From Alphaproteobacteria bacterium (GTDB lineage Bacteria > Pseudomonadota > Alphaproteobacteria > Micavibrionales > Micavibrionaceae), in contig JABAZY010000052.1 of assembly GCA_018608245.1 (NCBI GenBank), positions 3,624 to 67,623 on the forward strand: a DNA stretch of 64,000 nt, given 5' to 3'. Under the pieces are notes generated by a model, which was not told the origin of the DNA, made no database searches, and was given only the letters and a program-made list of their open reading frames with translations. Positions 9,644-19,687 of this stretch are shown in pieces. Each line of letters starts with the position of its first letter. Positions within the stretch are counted from its first letter, which is position 1. The position numbers were made by a program, and so were the translations under genes.

Positions 9644-10195
9644 CTACGGCTGTTTTTCTTCTGTTTTAACTTCTTCTTGAGGAGCGTCGTTTTCGTTTGC
9701 CGTCTCAAAAAATTTCTTTGTGGCCTTAATTAGTGCATCGGTCATCACTAACTTGGCTTTATATATGTTGTTGAGGGGTAATTCAACCTCTCCTTGGTCT
9801 GTTTTTAGGACAATTTCTTTTTCGTCGGATTTTTGTAAAAACCCTCTGAATTTACGTTGACCTTCAAGGTCACTATCTAATTCAACCTTAAGCTCAATCC
9901 CTAAACCGACATAACGCTCGTAATCGCTAGCTTTGAAAAGCGGGCGGTCGAGGCCAGGCGAGCTAACTTCAAGGCGGTATTTGCTCTCAATAGGGTCTTC
10001 AACCTCCAAAGTAGGGGAGATTTCACGGCTGATTTGCGCGCAATCTGCTAGGCTAAGCTTGCCTGTTTTTGGGTTCTCAGCAAAAATTTGTAACGCACCA
10101 CCTTTATACTCCAGCCATAACAAAGCAAACCCTAACTCCTCAATAATGGGGGTTATGATGTCGTTGACGTTCTGTTCTAAGGTCGTATAATTCAT
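9644..10195 (-). CDS. rimP: Ribosome maturation factor RimP
   Basis: Size, position upstream of nusA, YRLEVSSPGLDRPL motif. Confidence 0.94.
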   Translation of the reverse strand: MNYTTLEQNVNDIITPIIEELGFALLWLEYKGGALQIFAENPKTGKLSLADCAQISREISPTLEVEDPIESKYRLEVSSPGLDRPLFKASDYERYVGLGIELKVELDSDLEGQRKFRGFLQKSDEKEIVLKTDQGEVELPLNNIYKAKLVMTDALIKATKKFFETANENDAPQEEVKTEEKQP

Positions 10196-10230
10196 CTAGT
10201 TTTTCTCGCTTTACCCTGAAAAAATGTAAC

Positions 10231-10261
10231 AAAAAAGGCGGGTCTCTTTTGGAGCCCACCC
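10231..10261 (-). terminator. Terminator-like hairpin in the rimP leader (candidate attenuator)
   Basis: Minus strand GGGTGGGCTC-CAAAA-GAGACCCGCC-TTTTTT, between a good promoter and the rimP start. Confidence 0.65.
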
Positions 10262-10285
10262 TGTAAACTTCAGGTATTTGTGTTG

Positions 10286-10314
10286 TTTATAAGTATTTCA
10301 ACGATAAAATGCAA
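10286..10314 (-). promoter_or_regulatory. Putative promoter of the rimP-nusA-infB operon (TTGCAT-N17-TATAAA)
   Basis: Minus strand TTGCATTTTATCGTTGAAATACTTATAAA. Confidence 0.55.
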
Positions 10315-10333
10315 GCATTTTCTAACGTATTAA

Positions 10334-10373
10334 TAAAAAAGCTTCTGGGGGCATAAGACCTCCAGAAGCTTAA
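10334..10373 (-). terminator. Intrinsic terminator of the DEAD-box helicase gene
   Basis: Minus strand AAGCTTCTGGAGGTCTTATGCCCCCAGAAGCTTTTTTATT. Confidence 0.85.
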
Positions 10374-10392
10374 TTAAAATTATGTTATTTGC

Positions 10393-12186
10393 TTATGATG
10401 AAGCGCGGGTTCTTGGTTTTGAGCCGTTTGCGTTATTTCTGCTTTGTCCGCCTTTGTTCGCACCGTTCTTATTGAACGGACGACTTTTGCGAGCACCAGC
10501 AGAGGCGTTATCAGGTTTTCTGTAGCCCGTATTTGGACCAGTTTTTACGCCACCTTTAGAGTCTGCTTTTGCGCCGCCTCTGAAAGGTTTTTTCTTCTTT
10601 GATGATTTGTTTTCATCATTGCGTTTTTCAAAACTAGTTTTTGATCCGGGTTTAGCAACATTTTTGCCTTTATAACCTTCGCCTTCAAAAGAAGATTTTG
10701 AACGACCATTCGCTGTTTTCTTGTCACCGAAAGATTTTCCACGGTCACCACCAAAATATTTGCTTTTGCTACGTGCTTTATCATCACCAGTTGCGCCTGC
10801 GTTGCGATCATCGCGATCATTGTTACGTTTTTTGATACCGACGCGTTTGCTGTCGGCGTAACTATTGTTACGGTCTTCACCATCACTAGACGCTCTATTT
10901 TTTGAGCCGTAACCATTTTCTGGTTTTTTGTAACGATCATTAGAAGGTTTCTTACCGTAAGCTGGCTTACCGCCACTTGAATCTTTACCTTTATAACCAC
11001 CGGCGCTATTACGGCGTGGACGGTTAGTATCAGGGCGACGTCTTTTCTTACCATCGCCTTGACCACGGTAAACTTTACCGCCTGTGTGGGCTTTTTCAGG
11101 ATCCATCAACATTTCAATGGCGCTCCATTTACGACCATCAGCTGGTGTAATCAAACATAGTGCAGAACCTTTGGCACCAGCACGGGCTGTACGGCCGATA
11201 CGGTGAATATAATCTTCTGGCACTTGTGGAAGGTCATAGTTGATAACGTGTTCAATGTGCGGAATATCTAAACCACGGGCAACAACATCTGTTGCCACCA
11301 AGATACGGAATTCTTGCGCGCGCATTTTTTTAATAACGCGATCACGACGTGTTTGTTTTAGATCACCATGAATAGCATCTGCATGGAATTCATAACCAGC
11401 TTCGTTATTAAGACGCTTCGCTAATTTTTCTGTTCCATATTTTGTTTTCACAAAAATAATTACAGAACCTTCACGCTCATCTAATTGCTCGCATAACTTC
11501 TCATATTTTTCGTGGTCTTTTACGTGAAGTACTTCTTGTTTGATGTTTTCGATTGGGTTTGTTGTTGAACCAACAGAAACACGCTCTGGGTTGTTCATGT
11601 AGTTTTTAGCCATTCTTACAATGTCATCAGGCATTGTCGCTGAGAACATCAATGTTTGACGTTTTTGTGGCATATGGCGAAGGATAGCATCAATTTGAAC
11701 ACTAAAGCCCATATCTAACATACGGTCAGTCTCATCCAATACTAAGAACTGCATATCTTTCATGTGGATGTTACCACGATCAAGATGGTCATTAATACGA
11801 CCAGGCGTTCCCACGATCAAACGTGGTTTTTTTGTTAGTTGTGCATACTGCTTACCCATTGGTGCACCACCAATTAGGAAGGCTGTGTTAATGGCACTCT
11901 TTTTACCCAATAATTGATGTAAAATCTCCATCACCTGCTTACCAAGCTCACGCGTTGGTGTTAGTACGAGGGCTGACCCTTTAGGGTTCGTTAAAAGAAA
12001 TTCAATGATTGGAATAGAGTAGGCGGCTGTCTTACCAGTACCTGTCTGGGCTGAGCCCATAACATCCTTACCTTCTAAAGCAAGCGGTATCGCTTGTTCT
12101 TGGATTGGTGTAGGGGTTTCGTATCCCATTTGTTCTAGTGAATCTTGCAGCATTACGCTCAGATTAAAATCTGCGAAATTAGTCAT
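10393..12186 (-). CDS. DEAD-box ATP-dependent RNA helicase (RhlE/DeaD type) with long basic low-complexity C-terminus
   Basis: GSAQTGTGKTAA, VLDETDRMLDMGF, SATMPD, HRIGRTARAG motifs. Confidence 0.94.
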   Translation of the reverse strand: MTNFADFNLSVMLQDSLEQMGYETPTPIQEQAIPLALEGKDVMGSAQTGTGKTAAYSIPIIEFLLTNPKGSALVLTPTRELGKQVMEILHQLLGKKSAINTAFLIGGAPMGKQYAQLTKKPRLIVGTPGRINDHLDRGNIHMKDMQFLVLDETDRMLDMGFSVQIDAILRHMPQKRQTLMFSATMPDDIVRMAKNYMNNPERVSVGSTTNPIENIKQEVLHVKDHEKYEKLCEQLDEREGSVIIFVKTKYGTEKLAKRLNNEAGYEFHADAIHGDLKQTRRDRVIKKMRAQEFRILVATDVVARGLDIPHIEHVINYDLPQVPEDYIHRIGRTARAGAKGSALCLITPADGRKWSAIEMLMDPEKAHTGGKVYRGQGDGKKRRRPDTNRPRRNSAGGYKGKDSSGGKPAYGKKPSNDRYKKPENGYGSKNRASSDGEDRNNSYADSKRVGIKKRNNDRDDRNAGATGDDKARSKSKYFGGDRGKSFGDKKTANGRSKSSFEGEGYKGKNVAKPGSKTSFEKRNDENKSSKKKKPFRGGAKADSKGGVKTGPNTGYRKPDNASAGARKSRPFNKNGANKGGQSRNNANGSKPRTRASS

Positions 12187-12353
12187 TTTGGCTCCTATGT
12201 CAGAGCCAAATTATATAAAGGATTATTCTTTTATATCCCTGAGTTAACGGGGTGGGGCTCTATTTGGACGTAGTCTTAACACAACTGTGGATAAAAAGGT
12301 GAATTATTTTAAAGTTTTTTCATATATTTGTATTTTTATTACGAAAGTGGCTG

Positions 12354-13079
12354 TTAAGTAGCGTTTCGTGTGAAAAATAAATAGTTCATTTTATCGGCAC
12401 CTTTGGCTTTTTTTGTTTGGTAGCGGGTGTCGATCCAGTCCTCAGGGGCAACACGCCAATCATCGGCGCAGGTAGCTGTCCATGTAAAATCTGGGTGGGT
12501 GGTAGCTTCTGTGACCATCCATTCTGCTAGATAGGGCACATCAGTTGACATGATCAGTTTGCCGTCTGGCTTTAATATTTTGGAGAATATATCGAGATTA
12601 TCTTGGTTAATGATCCGTCTGCGGTGATGGCGGGTTTTGTGCCATGGATCAGGATTAAGGACATAAATCTCATCAATACTGTTTTCTTCAAATGATTTGG
12701 CCACGGGAATGGCATCATCCATCCAAACACGGGCATATTTTTCTAAGTTTTGCTCTTTTATATCGACCAGAAAAGACGCCATACCGTTGACGAAGGGTTC
12801 AATGCCAATAAAGCCTGCGTTGATGCCTTTGTCATTATATTGGTGGATAAGCCCTGTTAAATGCTCACCACCACCGAAGCCTATTTCGAGAACGATTTTC
12901 TCTGGTTCATAATCAAACAGAGAAGCGGGCGCTAGATCATGTTCTTGGGTGATTTGTTTCTCGGGGAGTTGTGATTTAGGGTAGGCGTCATCCAATAGTG
13001 ATTGGCGAGTTGCCGTTAGCTTACGTCCCATACGTCGTCCGTAAAATCGCCAGTCTGAATGTTGTTGTTGCTCAGTCAT
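12354..13079 (-). CDS. trmB: tRNA (guanine-N7-)-methyltransferase
   Basis: VLEIGFGGGEHL, YVLNPDPWHKTRHHRRRIINQDNL. Confidence 0.94.
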   Translation of the reverse strand: MTEQQQHSDWRFYGRRMGRKLTATRQSLLDDAYPKSQLPEKQITQEHDLAPASLFDYEPEKIVLEIGFGGGEHLTGLIHQYNDKGINAGFIGIEPFVNGMASFLVDIKEQNLEKYARVWMDDAIPVAKSFEENSIDEIYVLNPDPWHKTRHHRRRIINQDNLDIFSKILKPDGKLIMSTDVPYLAEWMVTEATTHPDFTWTATCADDWRVAPEDWIDTRYQTKKAKGADKMNYLFFTRNAT

Positions 13080-13080
13080 A

Positions 13081-13689
13081 TTAGTGCCAAGTGAGGACTT
13101 TGTGGCCAAGTTGATGGCGTCTGATCATTAAGAAGCCTACTAATAAAAAGGCGGTTGAGGAGATTGCTATAGGGTATAATGATGTCAGCACATTGATTTT
13201 TTCTAATGCAAACATGCTCAGAAAATAAGTGAATCCGTAGATAGAGAAGCTGACGATGTTTTCTTGGTGCGGGCTTTTGTATGATTTCCGAAGGGTAGGG
13301 TAGAAACCTAAGGTGTCGATGATCGTGACCATCACCAATGATAATAAGGGCGCTTTAAAGATTGGCCAAATGGCAATGGAGACAATGCAACCCGCCAAAC
13401 ATAGCTTGTCAGAGGTTGTGAATTCTTTCTCACCCTTAAAGAAGGCTAGTAGAGCAATGGCGAAACAGTTAAAGGCAATGATAGCGGTGATCATGGAGCC
13501 TGCGCCACCTTTACTAGAAAACTGCGTATAAGCGACAACAACCGTCACGATGCCCCAAATTAACCACGTGTAAAGATGGGGTTTCGTACGTCCGTTGTTA
13601 ATGGCGACTAAATAATAAGCCAAGTTCCCAAACGCAATGATCGATGCAATTATTGCGACTATCCATTTGGGGTCTGTAAGATCAATCAT
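13081..13689 (-). CDS. Multi-pass integral membrane protein, unknown function
   Basis: Repeated hydrophobic segments; overlaps or abuts trmB start region. Confidence 0.7.
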   Translation of the reverse strand: MIDLTDPKWIVAIIASIIAFGNLAYYLVAINNGRTKPHLYTWLIWGIVTVVVAYTQFSSKGGAGSMITAIIAFNCFAIALLAFFKGEKEFTTSDKLCLAGCIVSIAIWPIFKAPLLSLVMVTIIDTLGFYPTLRKSYKSPHQENIVSFSIYGFTYFLSMFALEKINVLTSLYPIAISSTAFLLVGFLMIRRHQLGHKVLTWH

Positions 13690-13699
13690 GAAATAGAGA

Positions 13700-14860
13700 C
13701 TAGCCTAATTCTTTTTGTAACGCTTCTACTAAGTCAGTTTGTTCCCATGAGAATGAACCATCATTTGCAGGTTCACGACCAAAATGTCCGTATGCAGCAG
13801 TTTGGGCATAGATAGGACGATTCAGTTTTAGATGTTCACGAATACCACGAGGGCTTAGGTCAATTACTTTATTGATTGCGTTTGCCAAGGCTTCTTCGCT
13901 CACTGTTCCTGTATTATGTGTGTTCACAAATAAAGAGATAGGTTTAGCAACACCAATTGCATAAGACACTTGAAGTGTACATTTATCTGCGTAACCAGCC
14001 GCAACAATATTTTTAGCAAGATAGCGAGCAGCGTAAGCAGCTGAACGGTCAACCTTTGTTGGATCTTTACCAGAGAAGGCGCCACCACCATGAGGGGCTG
14101 CACCACCGTAAGTATCAACGATAATTTTACGACCAGTTAAACCAGCATCACCCACTGGACCACCAATAACAAAACGGCCAGTTGGGTTCACGTATAACTC
14201 GTCTTCAGGGCACATCCAGCCATTTGGTAAAACTTTTTCAATGTGTGGGCGTACCATTTCACGTACATCTTCTTGTGAAGCGCTTTCGCCGTGTTGTGTT
14301 GAGACAACAACAGAAGCGGCACGTACTGGCATACCATTTTCGTAAACTAAAGATACTTGAGATTTTGCATCTGGGCCTAATAAAGACAATTCGCCAGAAT
14401 GACGGGCATAAGCAAGACTTTTTAAAATTTCATGTGAGTATTGAATAGCCGCAGGCATAAGCGCGTCTGTTTCTTTACAGGCATAACCAAACATAATTCC
14501 TTGGTCACCAGCACCTTCGGCGTCAACGCCTTGGGCAATATCCACTGATTGTGAGTGAGCACGAACATCAAAGCGTGCTGTTTTCCAGCTAAATCCTTTT
14601 TGGTCATAGCCAATTTTCTTGATGACGTCGCGTCCTAATTCTTCCATGACGTCAGGTGTGATGCTGTCAGGGCCGCGTGTTTCACCTAAAATACCAACAT
14701 AATCAGTCGTCACAGTTGTTTCAATCGCAACGCGTGACTCTGGCTCTTCCTGTAAAAAGCGGTCAACGATAGCGTCAGAGATTTGATCACAGATCTTATC
14801 TGGGTGACCTTCGGAAACTGATTCACTTGTGAATGTATAATTTTTAAGATTGTTTAGCAT
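13700..14860 (-). CDS. metK: S-adenosylmethionine synthase
   Basis: [50 protein letters not shown]. Confidence 0.98.
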   Translation of the reverse strand: MLNNLKNYTFTSESVSEGHPDKICDQISDAIVDRFLQEEPESRVAIETTVTTDYVGILGETRGPDSITPDVMEELGRDVIKKIGYDQKGFSWKTARFDVRAHSQSVDIAQGVDAEGAGDQGIMFGYACKETDALMPAAIQYSHEILKSLAYARHSGELSLLGPDAKSQVSLVYENGMPVRAASVVVSTQHGESASQEDVREMVRPHIEKVLPNGWMCPEDELYVNPTGRFVIGGPVGDAGLTGRKIIVDTYGGAAPHGGGAFSGKDPTKVDRSAAYAARYLAKNIVAAGYADKCTLQVSYAIGVAKPISLFVNTHNTGTVSEEALANAINKVIDLSPRGIREHLKLNRPIYAQTAAYGHFGREPANDGSFSWEQTDLVEALQKELG

Positions 14861-14928
14861 AGTAACCCTTCATCATTTTTATCCAAAATACGGAAGGAAA
14901 TTACATGGTTAACCAAGTAATAGCAAGC

Positions 14929-15399
14929 TTAACCGTCGGAATCTTGCATATTTTCAGCCATATTTTTACCCAAAGCCAAGAAACTTTTGCGTAATTTAGG
15001 ATTATCGAGGGAGTAATAAACTTTTACCAGCTCATCAATTTCCTTTTTAGGGATGTAATTTTGGGCGTTATTATCTTGGTCAGGAAGAGGGCGTCCTTCT
15101 AAACCTTGTTGCGCGTTGTCTGATAGTCCGTATGCTTGAGCCATCTCGTCGGTCTGATCAAAACCTTCAATAAAGGCATTAAACGGCACTTTGAGAATGT
15201 TACTAATATCATGAAGGCGTCCAACACTAATACGGTTTTTGCCATTTTCATATTTTTGAATTTGTTGAAAAGATACGCCAACTTTCTCAGCCAAGAATTC
15301 TTGGGTGACTTTTTGCATTTTGCGCATTTCTTTCAGACGTTCACCAACGTAAATATCGATGGTTTCAGCGTGTCTCTTTTTCTTGATCATTTTCTCCAT
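14929..15399 (-). CDS. XRE-family helix-turn-helix regulator
   Basis: LKEMRKMQKVTQEFLAEKVGVSFQQIQKYENGKNRISVGRL HTH_3 domain; typical alphaproteobacterial metK/lnt neighbour. Confidence 0.88.
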   Translation of the reverse strand: MEKMIKKKRHAETIDIYVGERLKEMRKMQKVTQEFLAEKVGVSFQQIQKYENGKNRISVGRLHDISNILKVPFNAFIEGFDQTDEMAQAYGLSDNAQQGLEGRPLPDQDNNAQNYIPKKEIDELVKVYYSLDNPKLRKSFLALGKNMAENMQDSDG

Positions 15400-15504
15400 A
15401 ACCCCCTTTATGTCCGAAAAGATATGGAAACATAGCAGAGGTTAGGAGGGTATGCAATGGTATTTATTAATTTACGAAATAATCTGAGAGTACGGCTTTA
15501 AAAA

Positions 15505-17079
15505 TTATGATAAAAAATCTTTATTTCTTAAAAAAATCGCGAAAACACCCAGAATTAGGAAGATTGAGAGGAATGGCAATTCCTTAAACACACTATAGTA
15601 TGTTTTCAAAAAGGTTGGTTTAGGTAGGTTTCCGTTTAAAATAGATTTTTTCATAAGATCTGCTTTTTGAGTTGTCTCGCCCAGAGGGTTAATGAACGCA
15701 GAGACTCCTGTATTTGCGGCACGTATAACGGGAATACCTGTTTCAATTGCGCGAAATTGTGCTTGGGCAAGATGTTGATAAGGCCCTGGGCTGTCGCCGT
15801 ACCAGCCATCATTTGTGATGACTAGAAGCCATTCAGGGGTTAGTTGATTATTTACCGTTTCATGCGGAAAAATACTTTCGTAACAAATTAGGGGTGAAAA
15901 GGATGGAATTTCTGGAATGGCAATTGTTTGTGGGCCATCGCCACGCTCGAATGCGCCAAAAGAGGCAACGGCTTGGAACGGAATATAACCTTGGAAAGGG
16001 ATGTATTCACCAAAAGGGACTAAATGAGATTTAGTGTAAATGCGTTCGGCATTATTGAACTTGCTCCAGAAATTAAGGGCGTTGTGATAGAGGGGCTGTT
16101 CGTTACCTGCCTTGCTATCAATGTTTAGTGCACCTGATAACAAAATAGCGTTATTCTTTTGGATCATCACATTTATACGCTCGTTAACGGCTGCATTATT
16201 AATGAAGGCAGGGGGCATGGCTGTTTCTGGCCAGATGATGATTGTCCGTTTATCTGGATTAGCATTTTCTTCTGATAATGCAATATGAGTTTCAAAATTC
16301 TTGACGAGTTTATCGTTCTTCCATTTATTAGCCTGATGAATATTGGGTTGAATAATTTTGATATCGATATTTTCTTGGTAAGTTATTTGAGTATTGGTTA
16401 AACGTTCTGTGCCGTAAAAAGCGCTGAGGGATAAAGTTAAAATGGCAAAGGATGCAATGATAACTTTTGAGTCTATATGTTTTTGAGGCGTTAGCAGGTA
16501 GCCCAAGACACTTGCCCATAAAATAGTGATAAGCGTTAAACCATAAGGGCCAATGAGGCTGGCTGTTTGGGCTATGGGCATGAACCCTAGCCATGTGTAG
16601 CCGTATAAGTTCCATGGGAAGCCTGTAAAAGCGGTGCCGCGCACCCATTCAGATAATCCGATAAAAACACAGAATCCTAAAAACCGAGATATGTTGTTTT
16701 TAGGAAATAAGATGTGATTGATGGTGAGGTAGAGTGCAGGGAATAGGGATAGAAGAATAGGCAGGGCAATGACGGCGAAGGGCCACACCCAAAGAAATGC
16801 TTCGTTACCTTCAACTAATAGAGCATTACCGATCCAGTAAAGCCCAACTGCAAAATAGCCAAGCGAGAAACAAAAGGCGGTGGCAAAGCATTGGCGTTTA
16901 TTCTGGCAAGCATCATAGAAAAAGTAAAAGATACTAAAGCCGATGAATAATAACGGTAGATAATAAGTAGGCGCTTGGGCGAGAGCGGATAAACCACCTA
17001 GCATAATTAGAATAGGCAATTTTATCCAAAGCGAGCACGCTTGCGCCTGTATTAATTTATTTAAGAACGATGAAGGCAT
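15505..17079 (-). CDS. lnt: Apolipoprotein N-acyltransferase
   Basis: IIWPETAMPP, SHLVPFGEYIP, ICYESIFP, NDGWYGDSPGPYQHLAQAQFRAIE. Confidence 0.95.
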   Translation of the reverse strand: MPSSFLNKLIQAQACSLWIKLPILIMLGGLSALAQAPTYYLPLLFIGFSIFYFFYDACQNKRQCFATAFCFSLGYFAVGLYWIGNALLVEGNEAFLWVWPFAVIALPILLSLFPALYLTINHILFPKNNISRFLGFCVFIGLSEWVRGTAFTGFPWNLYGYTWLGFMPIAQTASLIGPYGLTLITILWASVLGYLLTPQKHIDSKVIIASFAILTLSLSAFYGTERLTNTQITYQENIDIKIIQPNIHQANKWKNDKLVKNFETHIALSEENANPDKRTIIIWPETAMPPAFINNAAVNERINVMIQKNNAILLSGALNIDSKAGNEQPLYHNALNFWSKFNNAERIYTKSHLVPFGEYIPFQGYIPFQAVASFGAFERGDGPQTIAIPEIPSFSPLICYESIFPHETVNNQLTPEWLLVITNDGWYGDSPGPYQHLAQAQFRAIETGIPVIRAANTGVSAFINPLGETTQKADLMKKSILNGNLPKPTFLKTYYSVFKELPFLSIFLILGVFAIFLRNKDFLS

Positions 17080-17086
17080 TGGTCAA

Positions 17087-18049
17087 TTATTCTTCGTCAG
17101 GTGTTGGAATATCTCGGATTTTTAGGGTGCTGATGCGGCGTTGGTCGGCTTCTAAAATTTCGAAAACCATGCCTGATGAATGAGTGATAACTTCGCCACG
17201 AGCAGGAATACGGCCTGCGATGTAGAAAACTAACCCGCCTAATGTATCTATTTCATCATGTTCTTCTTCGCTGAAAATCTTACCATACGTTTCTTCGAAA
17301 TCTTCAATGTCTAATCGCGCGTCGGCAACGATTGTGCCGTCAGGTTTTTGAGTTATTTGTGGTGGCGTGTCTTGATCAAATTCATCTTCAATCTCACCAA
17401 CAATCGATTCAATCACATCACCAACGGTAACGAGTCCATCAATACCGCCATATTCATCAACAACTAAAGCCATATGTTTTTTGTCCTGTTGCATCTTCAT
17501 AAGGAGATCAAGAACAGGAAGAGAGGGTGAAACGATAGGAACATTTCTTAACAGCTCTTTTAATTTGATTTTTTTATTCTTCGCGAGGGATGAAAGGATA
17601 TCTTTGATATGCACTGTGCCAGAGATATCATCCATTGTGTCGCTGTAAACTGGAATACGGCTATATTGATGTTCGCTCAATAGCTCCATTAATTGTTCTT
17701 GGGAGGCTTGAATGTCAATCGCGATAATATCCGCACGTGGTATCATTACATCATCGACGGTTCTGCTTTGTAAGGTCAGAATGTTTTTGATTAAAGCTTT
17801 TTCGTGTTCGGCGATAGACGGGGTTTGGCTATTATTGTCGCTAACATCTTCGATATAATCTTCTAAGGCTTCACGGAGGATTTCCGAGCCATTTTTTTGA
17901 CGACCAAAAATAGATTTAAATTTTGAGAGCAAACCAGTTGAATTTACCCCCTCCTGTGATGTTGTTGCATGTTGAGAAGCCCTTTTCGGGCTGCTACTTG
18001 AAGGGTCTTCAGACGTATCTGACATATTATTTGTATCTACCTTTAACAT
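17087..18049 (-). CDS. corC: Hemolysin C/CorC-type CBS-domain transporter-associated protein
   Basis: VDDVMIPRADIIAID, SRIPVYSDTMDDISGTVHIKD, VDEYGGIDGLVTVGDVIESIVGEIEDE. Confidence 0.9.
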   Translation of the reverse strand: MLKVDTNNMSDTSEDPSSSSPKRASQHATTSQEGVNSTGLLSKFKSIFGRQKNGSEILREALEDYIEDVSDNNSQTPSIAEHEKALIKNILTLQSRTVDDVMIPRADIIAIDIQASQEQLMELLSEHQYSRIPVYSDTMDDISGTVHIKDILSSLAKNKKIKLKELLRNVPIVSPSLPVLDLLMKMQQDKKHMALVVDEYGGIDGLVTVGDVIESIVGEIEDEFDQDTPPQITQKPDGTIVADARLDIEDFEETYGKIFSEEEHDEIDTLGGLVFYIAGRIPARGEVITHSSGMVFEILEADQRRISTLKIRDIPTPDEE

Positions 18050-18081
18050 TTCAATTCAGTTTATCGTTTTGGTGCATAAAA

Positions 18082-18612
18082 TCAAGCAAGTATCGTACCT
18101 GTATAGGGGTTTTGAACGCCTAATTGCTCTAATATTCTAATCTCTAAAGCTTCCATATCGTTAGCCTCTTCTTCTTCCTTGTGGTCAAAGCCTATAAGGT
18201 GGAGAACGCCATGTACAACTAAATGTCTTAAATGATCAAGCATGAACTTGCCTTGTTCTTTACTCTCACGTTGAATGGTTTGGAAGGATAAGAGGACATC
18301 GCCTAAATTAAGCACACCTTCAGTGTTGATATCTTCGCCCTCTAAATTAGCAAAAGTCAGTACATTGGTCGGGGTGTCTTTATCGCGATATTCACGGTTT
18401 AAAACATGTAATAATTCATCATTGGCTAACACAACGCTAACTTCTAGCTCACGGCCTGTCGCTATTGTTGGGAGGGTAATAGAATTAATGCTACAGAGTG
18501 TGGCAACACGAATAATATCTTCGATATCAGGGATGCGTTCCCAATCTGGATATTGAACGGAAATGTCTACGGTGACGATTTCTTTTATGTTATTTGAAAA
18601 TGGGGATTCCAT
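18082..18612 (-). CDS. ybeY: Endoribonuclease YbeY
   Basis: LNREYRDKDTPTNVLTF, HLVVHGVLHLIGFDH zinc motif. Confidence 0.94.
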   Translation of the reverse strand: MESPFSNNIKEIVTVDISVQYPDWERIPDIEDIIRVATLCSINSITLPTIATGRELEVSVVLANDELLHVLNREYRDKDTPTNVLTFANLEGEDINTEGVLNLGDVLLSFQTIQRESKEQGKFMLDHLRHLVVHGVLHLIGFDHKEEEEANDMEALEIRILEQLGVQNPYTGTILA

Positions 18613-18614
18613 TA

Positions 18615-19658
18615 TTAGGCTCTGGTGCTCCTGAATTCATACTTGTCGTACGCGTTAATGATTTTAGTCACTAATTTATGACGGACAACGTCTTTTGAGT
18701 CAAAATGTACGAACGGAATATCATCAATATTACCCAAAATATTCATCGCTTCTTTTAAGCCTGATTGTGCGTTAGACGGTAAATCAACTTGTGTTGGGTC
18801 ACCAGTGATAACCATACGCGTGCCTTCACCCATACGGGTTAGAAACATTTTCATTTGCATGGAAGTTGTGTTCTGCGCCTCATCAAGTACCACAAACGCA
18901 TTCTTTAATGTACGTCCACGCATGAAGGCGAGGGGCGCAATTTCAATTTCACCGCTTTCTAATTTCTTTGGAAGTTGGTCAGCTGGCATCATCTCATTAA
19001 GTGCGTCATAGATAGGGCGCAAATACGGGTCAATTTTTTCAATCATGCTTCCGGGCAAGAAACCTAAATTCTCACCTGCTTCAACAGCAGGACGACAAAA
19101 TACCATGCGTTCGATTAAACCTTCTTGGAACATCGACACGGCAGCCGCAACAGCCAAAAATGTTTTACCTGTTCCCGCAGGGCCAACACCAAAGACCATG
19201 TCATGGTCACGAATGGCATTAATGTAGAATGCTTGATTGGGCGAGCGGGGTGAAATCAATTTGTTTTTGTAGGTCTTAATGCCTGACTTTTCATCATAGA
19301 AAGCGCTTTTCTTTTTGCCCTTTTTAGGTGGGGCACTTTTAACTTCTTTTAGGTCAGTCATGTCTTTTTCTTTCTCTTTTAAAAATCGGAGAGCGGCATC
19401 AATTTCACTAGTGGTTACGTCTTGTTCACGGTTGAGCTTTTCCCAGAGCATTTTAAACAACTCATCAGCGATAAGCACATCTTTAGGATGCCCTTTTAGC
19501 TCAAGCTTATTACTTCGACAGCCAATATCGATGCTTAAAAGTTGTTCAATATGATGGAGATGAGCATTCTGTTCGCCGTATAAATAGGGCAGAAGGGTGT
19601 TGTCATCGAAAGAAAGCGCAATGCTTTTAATTAACGGTTTTACTATGGTTTTCCTCAC
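18615..19658 (-). CDS. phoH: PhoH family protein
   Basis: GVGPAGTGKTFLAVAAAV, FVVLDEAQNTTSMQMKMFLTRMG. Confidence 0.95.
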   Translation of the reverse strand: MRKTIVKPLIKSIALSFDDNTLLPYLYGEQNAHLHHIEQLLSIDIGCRSNKLELKGHPKDVLIADELFKMLWEKLNREQDVTTSEIDAALRFLKEKEKDMTDLKEVKSAPPKKGKKKSAFYDEKSGIKTYKNKLISPRSPNQAFYINAIRDHDMVFGVGPAGTGKTFLAVAAAVSMFQEGLIERMVFCRPAVEAGENLGFLPGSMIEKIDPYLRPIYDALNEMMPADQLPKKLESGEIEIAPLAFMRGRTLKNAFVVLDEAQNTTSMQMKMFLTRMGEGTRMVITGDPTQVDLPSNAQSGLKEAMNILGNIDDIPFVHFDSKDVVRHKLVTKIINAYDKYEFRSTRA

Positions 19659-19687
19659 ACAATAGTTAAGCTATTAGTATAGCAAAA

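Noticed and set aside
10545-11066. 173-aa minus-strand ORF inside the helicase gene
   Set aside because: Alternative frame of the low-complexity C-terminus; Val/Lys-rich sequence is a frame artefact.
14861-14928. SAM-sensing riboswitch upstream of metK
   Set aside because: The gap is only 68 bp and I could not form a SAM-II/SAM-SAH-like pseudoknot.
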